NCBI GenBank assembly: GCA_963844235.1
Contig: CAWJNF010000004.1
Coordinates: 1,054,001-1,118,000 of the forward strand
Reading direction: 5' to 3'
Origin: CAWJNF01 sp963844235
GTDB lineage: Bacteria; Actinomycetota; Thermoleophilia; Gaiellales; Gaiellaceae
Length of the DNA: 64,000 nucleotides
The translations under genes were made by a program, and so were the position numbers. Each line of letters starts with the position of its first letter. The first letter of the stretch is position 1. The notes beneath the pieces are model-generated. The model was given only the letters and a program-made list of their open reading frames with translations. It was not told the origin of the DNA and did not search any database. This document shows, in pieces, positions 9,307 to 18,569 of the stretch.

Positions 9307-10290
9307 TCACGTGTTCGAGCGTCGCGACCAGGCGTCGATGCCGACGGCGCCGATGATGATGGCCCCGTAGATGATGCGCTGGTAGACGGCGCTCACGTTG
9401 AGCAGGTTGAAGCCGTTCTGGATCATCGCCAGCATGAGCACGCCGAGGACGGTGCGCCAGATGGCGCCGGCGCCGCCGAGGATCGACGTGCCGCCGATCA
9501 CGATCGCCGCGATCACGTCGAACTCGATGCCGACGCCGGCATCGGATTGCCCGGTGTTGACACGTGAGGCGACGATCATGCCGCCGATCCCGGCGCAGAG
9601 GCCCGAGATAGCGTACGTCGACCCCTTGACGAGGTTGACGCGAACGCCCGACAGGCGAGCCGCCTCAGCGTTGCCGCCGGCCGCGTACATGTAGCGGCCG
9701 TAGGTCGTCCGGTGCAGGAGCAGCCCCGCGACGAGGATGACGCCCGCGAACAGGTACACGGAGTACTTCGCACCGAGGAACTCGCCGCGCCCGATGACGT
9801 CGAATGCCGTGTCGTCGGCAACGCGCACGAGAAAGCCGCCCGAGACCGCGAGCGCGAGCCCCCGGATCATCAGGCTCGATGCGAGCGTGGCCATGAACGG
9901 GTTGATGCGGCCAACGGTCACGATTGCGCCGTTGAAGATGCCCACACCGAGCCCGATCAGGCAGCCGAGCAGAAGGCCGATCGGAACGTCGATCGCGTTC
10001 GCGCTTTTCGCGGCGATGATCCCGGCCAGGGCGTAGGTAGCTCCGATCGAGAGGTCGAAGCCGCCGGCGATGAAGACGAGCGTCGAGCCGACCGCCATGA
10101 TCCCCACCGCCGACCACTGGTCGAGGATGTTCATGAAGTTCTGCTGCTTCAGGAACACGTCGCTCGCGAACGCGAGCGTCACGAAGAGGGCGATGAACGC
10201 GAACACGATCCCGTAGTCGCGCAACGTCTCGAGGCGGAACTCGCGCAGGCGGGCGATCCGCTCCTGGAAGACTGTCTCGAGCGTGCTCAC
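9307..10290 (-). CDS. ABC transporter permease, ribose/xylose (RbsC) type
   Basis: A 327-residue multi-spanning permease. The open frame extends further upstream, but GTG at 10290 is the likely start: it overlaps the stop of the ATPase gene as GTGA and gives a normal cytoplasmic N-terminus (STLETVFQERIARLREF). Family signatures are GGFDLSIGATYALAGI, RINPFMATLASSLMIRG, YMYAAGGNAEAARLSGV and IVIGGTSILGGAGAIW. It belongs with the ATPase and binding protein just upstream in the same operon. Confidence 0.92.
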   Translation of the reverse strand: MSTLETVFQERIARLREFRLETLRDYGIVFAFIALFVTLAFASDVFLKQQNFMNILDQWSAVGIMAVGSTLVFIAGGFDLSIGATYALAGIIAAKSANAIDVPIGLLLGCLIGLGVGIFNGAIVTVGRINPFMATLASSLMIRGLALAVSGGFLVRVADDTAFDVIGRGEFLGAKYSVYLFAGVILVAGLLLHRTTYGRYMYAAGGNAEAARLSGVRVNLVKGSTYAISGLCAGIGGMIVASRVNTGQSDAGVGIEFDVIAAIVIGGTSILGGAGAIWRTVLGVLMLAMIQNGFNLLNVSAVYQRIIYGAIIIGAVGIDAWSRRSNT

Positions 10291-11789
10291 ACGACCGCCT
10301 CGGTCGCGAACGCAGCGTTCATCACCTGATCCTCCGTGACGTCGTGGCCGTCGAATTCCGCGACGACGCTGCCGGCGCGCATGACGAGAACGCGATGTGC
10401 GAGGCCGAGCACCTCCTCGTGCTCGCTGGAGATGAGCAGCACCGCCATCCCTTCCGCGGCGAGGGACTGGATGAGCCGGTAGATCGCCTGCTTCGCTCCG
10501 ACGTCGACGCCCCGGGTGGGCTCGTCCGCAATCAGGAGTTTCGGGCGACGGAACAGCCATTTCGCGAACAGAACCTTCTGTTGATTGCCGCCCGACAGCG
10601 TCGCGACGCGGACGGTAGGCCGCTCAGCCCGGACGTCGACGTCGCGCATCAGCTTCGCGGCGCGGCGCTGCTCGCTGCGCGTGTTGATGAAGAGGGCCTT
10701 GCTGACGTCCCCGAGGTGCGGCAGGGTGACGTTCTCGACGAGCGAGCGCTCCATGTGCAGGCCCTGGTCCTTGCGAGACTCGGGCAGCATCGCGACGCCG
10801 GCCCGGATCGCCTGCTGGGGCGTCCGTGCCATCAAGCGGCGACCGTCGAGCTCGACGTCGCCCGCATCTCGTCGATCCGCGCCGAAGATTGCCCGCGCCA
10901 CCTCCGAGCGCCCCGAGCCGATCAGCCCGGCCAGCCCCACGATCTCGCCTGCGCGGACCTCGAGCGAGACGTCGTGGATGACGCCTTCGCGGGCAAGTCC
11001 CCGCACCGAGAGCACGACCGGCGCCTCGGGCACCGGAAACGCCCTCTCGGGGAACGCCAGCTCGAGCGAGCGTCCCAGCATCGCGGTGACGAGCCGATCG
11101 GGCGTCTCGACGGCGGCCGGAGACGTCCGCACGAGCTTGCCGTCCTTGAGCACGGTGACCGTGTCGACCAGGGAGAGCACCTCGTCGAGGAAGTGAGAGA
11201 CGTACACGATCGTCGTGCCCTGCCTCTTGAGGCCCCGGACGATCTCGAACAGCCGTGCGCCCTCGTCGGCGGTCAGCGCGGCGCTCGGCTCGTCCATGAC
11301 GATCAGCTCGGCTCCGCGCGCGAGCGCCCGCAGGATCTCGACCTTCTGCTGGTCCGCCAGGCGGAGCGTCCCGGCCGGCGCGTCCGCCGGGAGGTCGAAC
11401 CCGGCGCGACCGTTGAGCTCGGCGAAGCGGCGGCGCAGCTCGCGCCGGTCGACCCATCCCAGGGTGCTCGCCTCCCGCCCGAGGTAGACGTTCTCGATCA
11501 CGCTGCGCGCCGGGACGAGCGAGATCTCCTGGGCGATCAGCGTCAACCCGTCGGCGAGTGCGGCCCGGGGGGCCCGGTACGAGACCGTACGACCCGCGAC
11601 GCGTAACTCGCCCTCGTCCGGCGTGAACGCGCCCGCGATGATCTTGCCGAGCGTCGACTTCCCGGCGCCGTTCTCGCCCACGAGCCCGTGGATCTGGCCG
11701 CGTTCGATCGTGACGCTGACGTCGGCGAGCGCCTGAACGCCGCCGAAGCGCTTGCTGATCCCGACGACCTCGACGTGTGGCTGGGCCAT
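10287..11789 (-). CDS. ABC transporter ATPase, sugar type with two nucleotide-binding domains (RbsA/XylG-like)
   Basis: A 500-residue tandem ATPase as used by CUT2 importers. The first domain has Walker A GENGAGKST at about 38-46, a switch/signature region LRLADQQKVEILRAL and Walker B LIVMDEPS. The second domain has GLIGSGRSE in place of Walker A, the signature LSGGNQQKV and Walker B LLIADEPTRG. Degeneration of one set of motifs is usual in this family. It is separated from the binding-protein gene by 61 bases that hold a palindromic repeat, and overlaps the permease start by four bases. Confidence 0.95.
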   Translation of the reverse strand: MAQPHVEVVGISKRFGGVQALADVSVTIERGQIHGLVGENGAGKSTLGKIIAGAFTPDEGELRVAGRTVSYRAPRAALADGLTLIAQEISLVPARSVIENVYLGREASTLGWVDRRELRRRFAELNGRAGFDLPADAPAGTLRLADQQKVEILRALARGAELIVMDEPSAALTADEGARLFEIVRGLKRQGTTIVYVSHFLDEVLSLVDTVTVLKDGKLVRTSPAAVETPDRLVTAMLGRSLELAFPERAFPVPEAPVVLSVRGLAREGVIHDVSLEVRAGEIVGLAGLIGSGRSEVARAIFGADRRDAGDVELDGRRLMARTPQQAIRAGVAMLPESRKDQGLHMERSLVENVTLPHLGDVSKALFINTRSEQRRAAKLMRDVDVRAERPTVRVATLSGGNQQKVLFAKWLFRRPKLLIADEPTRGVDVGAKQAIYRLIQSLAAEGMAVLLISSEHEEVLGLAHRVLVMRAGSVVAEFDGHDVTEDQVMNAAFATEAVV

Positions 11790-11801
11790 GGTCAGAAGGA
11801 C

Positions 11802-11829
11802 GTAGGGGCGGGATACATCCCGCCCCTAC
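11802..11829. repeat. GTAGGGGC-family palindromic repeat, copy 2
   Basis: Arms GTAGGGGCGGGAT and ATCCCGCCCCTAC flank a two-base centre. It lies inside an operon, between the binding-protein stop and the ATPase start. A stable hairpin in this place could keep the binding-protein message abundant relative to the downstream genes, as REP elements do in other bacteria; that role is inference. Confidence 0.88.
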
Positions 11830-11850
11830 ATGCAATGGAGACGTGCCGCG

Positions 11851-13029
11851 CTACCCCTTCCACTGGCCGGTGAAGCCCTCCCACTCGGCCGTGTTGTCCT
11901 GGGTGATGACCCGCGGCAGCTCCGTGTAGTCGAGCGAGAAGCGGCCCGGGTTCTCGATCGTTCCGCCGCGAGCGGCGATGATCGCCATCTCCATGGCCTC
12001 GCGGCCCTCGTCGCGGGGCACGAAGGTCGGCGTGGCGTACCAGCGGCCCTCGGCCACGGCGGCCACAGCCGGCTCGGATGCTCCGCCGCCTACGAGCAGC
12101 ATCTCGCCCGTGCGGCCCGCGTCCTCGATTGCCTTCTCGGCGCCGAGGATCATCTGGTCGGCCGACGCGACGACGTCGATCTGATCGTTCGCCTGCAGGA
12201 TGTCCTGCATCGCCGTGAAGGCCGGATCGGAGAGGTAGCCACCCTCGGGGCCCACGATGAAGTTGATGTTCGGATTGTCCGCCGCGAGCTGGTCGAATAC
12301 CGCCTTCAGGGCTTGATCGAACGCTGTCGCGAGCGCGCCGGGGATCCACACGACGGTGCAAGGATCTTTGTCAGCGCACTGTTCCAGAATGATCGCTGCC
12401 TGATCCTCGGCGATCAGCGACGCCGGTCGCAGGATCGAGCCCGAGACGCCGTCGACCTGGATGTCGCTCGTCGTCAGGTCGGGGCCGATCGACGTGTCGG
12501 TCGCGATCACCTTTATGCCGGCCTCGATGGCGTCCTCGACGACCGGGACGATTCCGGCGTTGTCGAGCGTGACGATGATGAACGCGTCGTAGTTCCCGGT
12601 CGTGATCGCATCCTGGATATTCGCGAACTGCTTCGCCGGATCGAACCCGTTGTCGATCAGCGTCAGGTTCGCTCCGCAGGCCTCGGCGACCTTCTGCATT
12701 TCCTCGGTGGATGCCTCGAGGTAGGTGTTCCCCGCGACCGTGAAGAACGCGACCTCGACAGGATCGCCAGGCGGTACGACGTCGTTCGTGGGTCCGATCT
12801 GCTCGCCGGCGCAGCTCTCCTCGGCCGGCGGCTCTGCGGGTTCGGCAGGCTCCGCGGGCTCGGCGGACTCGGCCGGCGGCTCTGCCGGCTCGGCGGGCTC
12901 TGCAGGCTCTGCAGGCGGTGCCGGCTCCGGCGCGGCCTCCTCCTCGCCACCACACGCGGTTACGGTGAGCCCAAGCACGGCCACGAGCAGGCCGAACGCG
13001 AGCCAGAATCTCGTTGTCCTTCCCTTCAA
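11851..13029 (-). CDS. Lipoprotein substrate-binding protein of a sugar-type ABC importer
   Basis: About 392 residues counted from TTG at 13029, chosen because GAGGAGGGG lies just upstream and the frame then opens directly with a signal sequence (KGRTTRFWLAFGLLVAVLG). A lipobox gives C26 (VTAC) as the lipidated residue. Residues 29-65 are a low-complexity linker built from PAEP units. The rest is a type 1 periplasmic-binding fold: VEVAFFTVAGNTYLEAS, NIQDAITTGNYDAFII, VIATDTSIGPDL, EGGYLSDPAFTAMQDIL. It heads the operon with the ATPase, permease, dipeptidase and HyuA1/B1. Ligand unknown; the neighbouring enzymes suggest a nitrogen compound rather than a sugar. Confidence 0.9.
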   Translation of the reverse strand: MKGRTTRFWLAFGLLVAVLGLTVTACGGEEEAAPEPAPPAEPAEPAEPAEPPAESAEPAEPAEPAEPPAEESCAGEQIGPTNDVVPPGDPVEVAFFTVAGNTYLEASTEEMQKVAEACGANLTLIDNGFDPAKQFANIQDAITTGNYDAFIIVTLDNAGIVPVVEDAIEAGIKVIATDTSIGPDLTTSDIQVDGVSGSILRPASLIAEDQAAIILEQCADKDPCTVVWIPGALATAFDQALKAVFDQLAADNPNINFIVGPEGGYLSDPAFTAMQDILQANDQIDVVASADQMILGAEKAIEDAGRTGEMLLVGGGASEPAVAAVAEGRWYATPTFVPRDEGREAMEMAIIAARGGTIENPGRFSLDYTELPRVITQDNTAEWEGFTGQWKG

Positions 13030-13049
13030 CGCAATCCCCTCCTCTCGGA

Positions 13050-13071
13050 CTGAACCCTGACTCCTGTTCAG
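13050..13071. promoter_or_regulatory. Dyad between promoter and start of the binding-protein gene (candidate operator)
   Basis: CTGAAC and GTTCAG, six bases each, are separated by ten bases. The dyad is in the transcribed leader about 20 bases ahead of the TTG start of the binding-protein gene on the minus strand. It could be an operator for a dimeric regulator or a weak leader hairpin. No regulator gene is adjacent. Confidence 0.35.
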
Positions 13072-13112
13072 ACGACGGCGGAGCCGGCTCGGCCGGACCA
13101 ATGACCGGGCCG

Positions 13113-13141
13113 AGTCTCCACGGTCGTCGCGCGCCTGTCAA
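13113..13141 (-). promoter_or_regulatory. Candidate promoter of the first ABC importer / dipeptidase / hyuA1B1 operon
   Basis: On the minus strand a perfect TTGACA (13141-13136) is followed after 17 bases by GAGACT (13118-13113), a weak -10 match. It sits in the 132-base gap between the molybdenum hydroxylase large subunit and the binding protein, so the importer operon may be expressed separately from the hyu/xdh genes upstream. Confidence 0.45.
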
Positions 13142-13161
13142 CGTTCCGCTCCACGGTGTGC

Positions 13162-15525
13162 TCAGGCTGCAGCCGTCTCGGCGACCACAGGCTCCTCCGC
13201 GATCGTCGCGTCGCGCCAGCTCCATTCGCTCGGCGACCCGGCGGAGTCGCCCGTTCTGATCGCCTCGAGCACGGCCCACGGCGTGATCGGAAGCGATCGG
13301 ATCGGCACACCGATCGCGTCCGCCACTGCCGACGCGATCGCGGCCGCGGACGGGAGGATCGGCCCTTCCGCCACTCCCTTCGCGCCGTGCGGCCCGGGCG
13401 AGGCGAATCCCTCGACCAGGATGGGCTCGACGCGCGGGACGTCGAGCGCCGTGGGCAGCCGGTACGTCTCGAGGCGATCTTCGACCACTCGACCCTCAGC
13501 GTCGATCCGCTGTCCCTCGAGCAGGGTGTAGCCGAGGCCCTGGGCCACTGCCCCCTGGATCTGCCCCACGCACGCTTCGGGGTTGATCGCCTTGCCGACG
13601 TCCTGCGCAACGACGTAGCGCAGCACCGTCACCTTGCCCGTGTCGGGGTCGATCTCGACCTCGCAGAGGTGCGTGTGACACGTGTACTGCGCGAAGACGG
13701 GTAACAGCAAGCCGACCGAGCAGGCGGCGTTGAACGGCACGGGATCCTGGTTGTAGCTCCCATGGCCGGTGATCGGCCCGGCCGTCCACGTCGCAGCGTG
13801 TGAGACGGCACCGAGCGGCATGGCGCGCTCCGGCGCGCCGGCGACGTGCACCTTCCCGTCGGCGAGCTCGAGGTCCTCTGGTGCGACCTCCATGAGCGCA
13901 GCGGCTGTACGAACGATGCGCTCTCGCACCTCGGCGGCCGCCCGCAGCGCGGCGTTGCCGACGGCGACCGTCGTTCGCCCGCCTGCCGCGCCCATGTCGA
14001 AGGGGGCAGCGTCGGTGTCGGGAGGCATCAAGACGACGTCCTGCGGTCGCAGGCCGAGCGAGCCTGCCACGATCTGGGTCACGCCCTGCGCCATGGCGCC
14101 CGAGCCGCAGTCGACTGCAGCCGTGATCAACCCGACGGTCCCGTCGTCGTTCAGCTTGAGCGCGACGCCACCCGGCCCGGCATTCGTGATCCACACCGTG
14201 CAGGCGAGGCCGACCCCGCGGTTCGGCCTCCGCCGTGTCACCTCCGCCCAGGGCGCTGCCTCCTCGATTCGGGCGAGCTCCTCGTCGAACGCCATGTCCC
14301 TGAACACCTGACCCGTCGGACCGAGATCGCCGTCCCGGAGAAGGGTGCGGCGCCGCAGCTCGCGGCGGTCGAGGCCGATAGCAGCCGCGATGCGATCCAT
14401 GTGCTGCTCGCGGGCGTACACGCAGTAGACCCCGCCGACACCGCGGAAGGCGCCGGTCGGAGGAGTGTTGGTGTAGACGGCCTGCGAGACGCAGCGCACC
14501 GCGCCGATCCGATAGGTGCCCGCCAGCGTCTGTACCCCGACGGCTGCGAGGAACGGCGACTCGCCCGCGTAAGCCCCCGCGTCGAGGTGGTACACGATCT
14601 CCCGGGCGACGATCTCGCCCTCGGTTGTCACAGCCGAGCGCAGACGCACGATCGCGTTCTCGCGCGGGTTGCCGGACACGAACTCGTCGCGGCGCGTGTT
14701 GACGAGCTTGACGGGACGCTCGGTCACGCGGGCGAGCAGCGCCGCGAACGCGTCGATGTAGGAGTCGACCTTGCCGCCGAAGCCGCCGCCCACCGTCTCG
14801 ACCACGACCCGGACGTCCGCGGGACGCACACCGAGATAGGCGGCGACCGTGTTGCGAACCTGGTAGGGCCACTGCGTCGACGTCCGCAGGACGTACCGGC
14901 CCGCCTCGTAGCGGGCGACCGTCGCCCGCGGCTCGATGTAGGCCTGGTTCTGACGCGGCACCCGGAACTCGTCCTCGACGACGACTACGTCCTCGCGTTC
15001 GAAGGCGGCGTCGAGGTCGCCGTGGTGCGTCGTCGTCTCCCACGCGACGTTTCCCTTCCGCAGACCGGAGATGGGAACGGCGATCTCGTAGGACTCCCAG
15101 TCGGGATGGACGAGCGCCCCACCGGCTTCGAGCGCCTCCTCGAGCGTCACCGAGGCCGGCAGCGGCTCGAGCTCGAGCTCGATAGCCGCGGCAGCCGCCC
15201 GCGCCTGTGCCGGCGTCTCTGCCGCGACGGCGGCGATCGGCTCCCCCGCGTAGCGCACCACGCTGGCTGCGAAGAGCGGCGCGTCCTTCACGACCCAGCC
15301 GGCAATGGCGGGCGCGTCCGCCGCCGTCACGATCGCCGCGACGCCCGGGAGCGCCGCCGCACGAGCGGTGTCGAGCCGCACGATGCGCGCCGAGGCCACG
15401 GGCGAGCGTAGAAGCTTCGCGTGGAGCAGGCGCGCCTCCTCGACGTCGATCGCGTAGCGCGCCTGGCCGGTGACCTTGGCGTGACCGTCCGACCGAGCGA
15501 CGGACTCGCCGACCGGCCCGCTCAT
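13162..15525 (-). CDS. Molybdenum hydroxylase large (molybdopterin) subunit, xanthine dehydrogenase/CoxL family
   Basis: A 787-residue large subunit. ATG at 15525 overlaps the stop of the small iron-sulfur subunit by four bases; the open frame runs further upstream but without homology. Seen: KVTGQARYAIDV N-terminus, QNQAYIEPRATVARY, the molybdopterin loop VETVGGGFGGK, TGAFRGVGG in the active-site region, and the catalytic glutamate E720 in GAKGVAEGP. Members hydroxylate purines, nicotinate, aldehydes or other N-heterocycles. It lacks the selenocysteine/cysteine AYxCSFR loop of true CO dehydrogenase. With HyuA/HyuB directly upstream, oxidation of a heterocycle before ring opening is a reasonable inference. 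Confidence 0.93.
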   Translation of the reverse strand: MSGPVGESVARSDGHAKVTGQARYAIDVEEARLLHAKLLRSPVASARIVRLDTARAAALPGVAAIVTAADAPAIAGWVVKDAPLFAASVVRYAGEPIAAVAAETPAQARAAAAAIELELEPLPASVTLEEALEAGGALVHPDWESYEIAVPISGLRKGNVAWETTTHHGDLDAAFEREDVVVVEDEFRVPRQNQAYIEPRATVARYEAGRYVLRTSTQWPYQVRNTVAAYLGVRPADVRVVVETVGGGFGGKVDSYIDAFAALLARVTERPVKLVNTRRDEFVSGNPRENAIVRLRSAVTTEGEIVAREIVYHLDAGAYAGESPFLAAVGVQTLAGTYRIGAVRCVSQAVYTNTPPTGAFRGVGGVYCVYAREQHMDRIAAAIGLDRRELRRRTLLRDGDLGPTGQVFRDMAFDEELARIEEAAPWAEVTRRRPNRGVGLACTVWITNAGPGGVALKLNDDGTVGLITAAVDCGSGAMAQGVTQIVAGSLGLRPQDVVLMPPDTDAAPFDMGAAGGRTTVAVGNAALRAAAEVRERIVRTAAALMEVAPEDLELADGKVHVAGAPERAMPLGAVSHAATWTAGPITGHGSYNQDPVPFNAACSVGLLLPVFAQYTCHTHLCEVEIDPDTGKVTVLRYVVAQDVGKAINPEACVGQIQGAVAQGLGYTLLEGQRIDAEGRVVEDRLETYRLPTALDVPRVEPILVEGFASPGPHGAKGVAEGPILPSAAAIASAVADAIGVPIRSLPITPWAVLEAIRTGDSAGSPSEWSWRDATIAEEPVVAETAAA

Positions 15526-15983
15526 CTCCGTCCCCTCGTCGCAGCCTGCAGAGCCGCCTCGACGATCTTCGTGTAGCCCGTGCAGCGGCAGATATTGCCG
15601 GCGAGCGCCTCCTTCACCTCGGCCTCGGAGGGGTCCGGCCTCTCCTCGAGCAGCGACGTGAGGGTCATCAGCACGCCGGGGGTGCACGCGCCACACTGCA
15701 CGCCGCCGCGCTCCAGCATCGCCTCCTGGAGCGGGCTGAGCCCGTTCTCGCCGGCGAGGCCCTCGACGGTCGTCACGTCGGTCCCGTCGGCCAGAGCAAT
15801 CGGAAACAGACACGACGCCGTCGAGCGGCCGTCGACGAGGGTGATACATGCGCCGCAGAAGCCCTCGAAGCAGCCCACCTTCGTCCCGGTCAGGCCGAGG
15901 TGCTCGCGCAATACCGTCGACAGGGGCGTGAAGCCCGCGACATCGAGCTCGTATGCGCGTCCGTTGACGGTGAGCCGGATCAT
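15522..15983 (-). CDS. Molybdenum hydroxylase [2Fe-2S] subunit (CoxS/XdhC-type)
   Basis: A 153-residue iron-sulfur subunit with two clusters. The plant-ferredoxin-like cluster uses cysteines in CFEGFCGACITLVDG and the later TASC; the helical-domain cluster uses CGACTPG and CRCTGY. It passes electrons from the molybdopterin subunit to the FAD subunit. It overlaps the genes on both sides by four bases, giving the order FAD subunit, iron-sulfur subunit, molybdenum subunit, a common order for this enzyme class. Confidence 0.97.
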   Translation of the reverse strand: MIRLTVNGRAYELDVAGFTPLSTVLREHLGLTGTKVGCFEGFCGACITLVDGRSTASCLFPIALADGTDVTTVEGLAGENGLSPLQEAMLERGGVQCGACTPGVLMTLTSLLEERPDPSEAEVKEALAGNICRCTGYTKIVEAALQAATRGRR

Positions 15984-16834
15984 GTCGGCTCGCCCGCAAG
16001 CGCCCCCACGGCGCGCCGCGCCAGCGCCGGCAGGACGGCGAGCCGGTACCAGCCCGGCGCATCGACCGCGTCGCGGCCGGCCATCAGGGCGGCCGCCGCG
16101 CGTCCCGCCTCCTCACCCGCCGCCGGATGGAGTGGACGCCCCGTGAGCACCGACTCCGCCTCGGGCACGCGCCGGGCGACGTGCTCCACGGCGCCGACGG
16201 CAACGCGCGCTGCCGTGACGGCGCCGTCGTCGAGATCGACGCTGACTGCGACGCCCGCGATCGGGTATTCGCTCGAGCCGCGCACGGTCAGCCGCTCGTA
16301 CCACGAACGGCGCCCGGGTGGGCACGGCACTCGAACGGCGGTGACGAGCTCCGGGGCGGGCCGAGCGCCGCGCGATTCGAGGAAGTCGGCGAGATCGACC
16401 GACGTCGTGCCCGACGATCCCTCGACCTGCACGGTCGCCTCGGAGGCGAGCAGAGCCGGCAGGAGGTCGGAGGCCGGGAAAGGCGCCGAGCAGAGGTTGC
16501 CCCCGACTGTGGCGACGTTGCGGACGGCGCGGTTCGCCGAGCGCTGCGCAGCCTCGCGCAGCGACCCGAGCGGCCCGTCATCGGCGAGCCGGCCGAGCTC
16601 CGCGTGCGTGACACGCGCGCCGATCACCGTCGACTCGCCCTCCGCGACACCGAGCAACTCGTCCAGGTCCTGGAGGGAGACGTACACGCGCTTCAACCGC
16701 TCGCCCCGCGACGGCGCCCGCATGACCCACGTGCACCCGGCGAGCGGTGCCCCGTCCTCGTCGAGGCGTTCCAGCTCACTGATCGCCTCTTCCAGCGAGG
16801 AGGGGCGCACAAGGTCTGGATAGTCGCCCGCCAT
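15980..16834 (-). CDS. Molybdenum hydroxylase FAD-binding subunit (CoxM-type)
   Basis: A 284-residue FAD subunit beginning MAGDYPDLVRPSSLEEAI, the normal opening of the family. The FAD contact segment is partly altered, LAGCTWVMR where relatives have AGGTDL. NVATVGGNLCSAPFPASDLLPAL matches the usual IGGN...SPASD motif, and the C-terminal CoxM domain includes SEYPIAGVAVSVDLDDG. The start codon overlaps the stop of the preceding hydantoinase B gene by one base (TGATG), tying the hydroxylase to the hyu genes in one message. Confidence 0.93.
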   Translation of the reverse strand: MAGDYPDLVRPSSLEEAISELERLDEDGAPLAGCTWVMRAPSRGERLKRVYVSLQDLDELLGVAEGESTVIGARVTHAELGRLADDGPLGSLREAAQRSANRAVRNVATVGGNLCSAPFPASDLLPALLASEATVQVEGSSGTTSVDLADFLESRGARPAPELVTAVRVPCPPGRRSWYERLTVRGSSEYPIAGVAVSVDLDDGAVTAARVAVGAVEHVARRVPEAESVLTGRPLHPAAGEEAGRAAAALMAGRDAVDAPGWYRLAVLPALARRAVGALAGEPT

Positions 16835-18569
16835 CAGTCGGAAAGAGCGTGGGCGTAGTGGGCGCGAGCGTGCGCTTCGGTGATGTAGCCCTCGCGCAGA
16901 TCGTCGCGCACGAGCACCGGATCGCGTTCGGCTGGTGGCCCGTACCCGCCGCCCCCGCCACAGCGCAGCTCGTAGACCGTCCCCTTCGGCACCCGTAGCC
17001 CCGTCGCCTTGGCCACCGGCTCTCGCCGCCCGTCGGGATAGCGGATCACGCCCGAGTTGGGGCGTCCGCAAAGCCCACCGGCGATGCCGACGGGTGGCGT
17101 CTTGGTACGTTCGAGCGTCGAGGTGCACCAGGCCTCCTCGAGCAGTTCCACGAACAGATCGGGGCCGAGACCACCGCGGAAACAGCCGGGGCCACCCGTG
17201 TCGGGCGCGAGCTCGAAGCGCTCGAACAGCCACGGGTTCTTCCCCTCCCAGACCTCGAGCGGCGCGATACGTGTCGCCGCCTCGAGGAAGTGGATCAGGC
17301 TCGAGCCGCCGTCGCCTCGGGCACTGGCGCCCTGGCCCACCGGGTGCGGTGACCCGTCGCCCCAGAACTCACCCGTCTCCTCACGGAAGCCCCACCAGAG
17401 GACACCGCAGATGTCACCGGCCGAGTCCGCAGGCACGAGCTCGGGCACGACTGCGGCGAGCGCTCGGAGCGCGGTGTCGGCGGCCTGCGTCGCCGACCAA
17501 CCGAAGAGGAAGCACGGCGCCGGCGCGAGGGGATGGAACATCGAGCCGGGTCGGGTCACGACCTCGATCGGCCGGAAGTGTCCCTCGTTGGGCGCCTCGC
17601 CGCTGCTCGCGAGCATCGTCATGACGACCCGGGAGATGGAGACGGTCATCGGCAGGGGGCAGTTGACCGGGCCGCGCGTCGCGTCCGGCGCGTTCGTGTA
17701 GTCGAGGCGGATGGTCGACCCGTCGACCTCGACCGCGACCTCGAAGGGGACGGGGTCATCCGAGACGCCGTCAGAGTCCATCTGGCCCTGGGCGACGTAG
17801 CGGCCATCCGGGATCCGCTCGAGGTAGGAGCGGACAACCGCCTCGCCGTGGTCGTACATCCGCTCTATGCACTCCTCGAAGCGCTCGAGACCGTAGCGCT
17901 CGACGAGGCGTACGAGGGCGGCGGCCCCGGTGCGAAGGCCGACCACCTCGGCGTTGACATCGCCCGCGACGTGAACCGGCATGCGCGTGTTCGCGATCAC
18001 CATGCGGTAGACGTCCTTGACGAGCTGGCCGCGCACGAACAGCTTGACTCCGGGGAAGACGACGCCCTCCTGGAAAACGTCCGTCGTGTTCGTGCAGTAC
18101 GGAGCGATAGCGCCGATGTCGAGCCAGTGTGCCTTGATCGCTGTGTAGCCGATCGGCTCGCCGCCGGGCAGGTACACCGGCATGACCATCGCAGCATCCT
18201 GGGGGTGCGATCCGGTTGCGTAGGGCTCGTTGATGAGCACGATGTCGCCGGGCTCGAGCGCCTCCGCCCCGCCGACCCGCTCCACGGCAGCGCGACGCAG
18301 AAGTCCATGGTTCCCATGAACGCCGGAAGGCTCGGCGCTTGGGCCAGCAGGCGGAAGTCGCGATCGTAGACGGTCGCTGCGAAGTCGAGCACCTCGTACA
18401 CGATCGGCGAGAACGACGTCCGGACGAGCGCCCGCTTGATCTGATTGGCGGCTGAGTTGAGGCCGTGGCGGATCACCTCGGTCGTGATCGGATCGGCGTC
18501 GACAACGCCGGTCGAGCGGCCGCGGCCGCCGCTGGTCACGACGTGCCCGGCTGGGGAGACGACGGTCAC
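16834..18569 (-). pseudogene. Hydantoinase B / oxoprolinase family subunit, second tandem copy (HyuB2b), frameshifted
   Basis: Start GTG at 18569 overlaps the stop of the preceding HyuB copy as GTGA. The first 95 codons (ADPITTEVIRHGLNSAANQ to GTMDFCVA) are in one frame; from AVERVGGAEALEPGDIVL the protein continues in another. Alignment with the tandem paralogue (GTMSFCIESAVEAVGG) places the break near 18288-18293, consistent with loss of one base. Everything downstream is intact, through GCFRGGLGP and the glycine-rich CGGGGGYGPP. Otherwise it closely matches HyuB2a. Either a recent pseudogene or a sequencing/assembly error; the lack of other damage makes error a real possibility. Confidence 0.82.

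Noticed and set aside
15526..16062. N-terminal extension of the molybdenum hydroxylase large subunit to 16062
   Set aside because: The extra residues lie over the iron-sulfur subunit gene and lack homology; ATG 15525 gives the family start and a four-base overlap.
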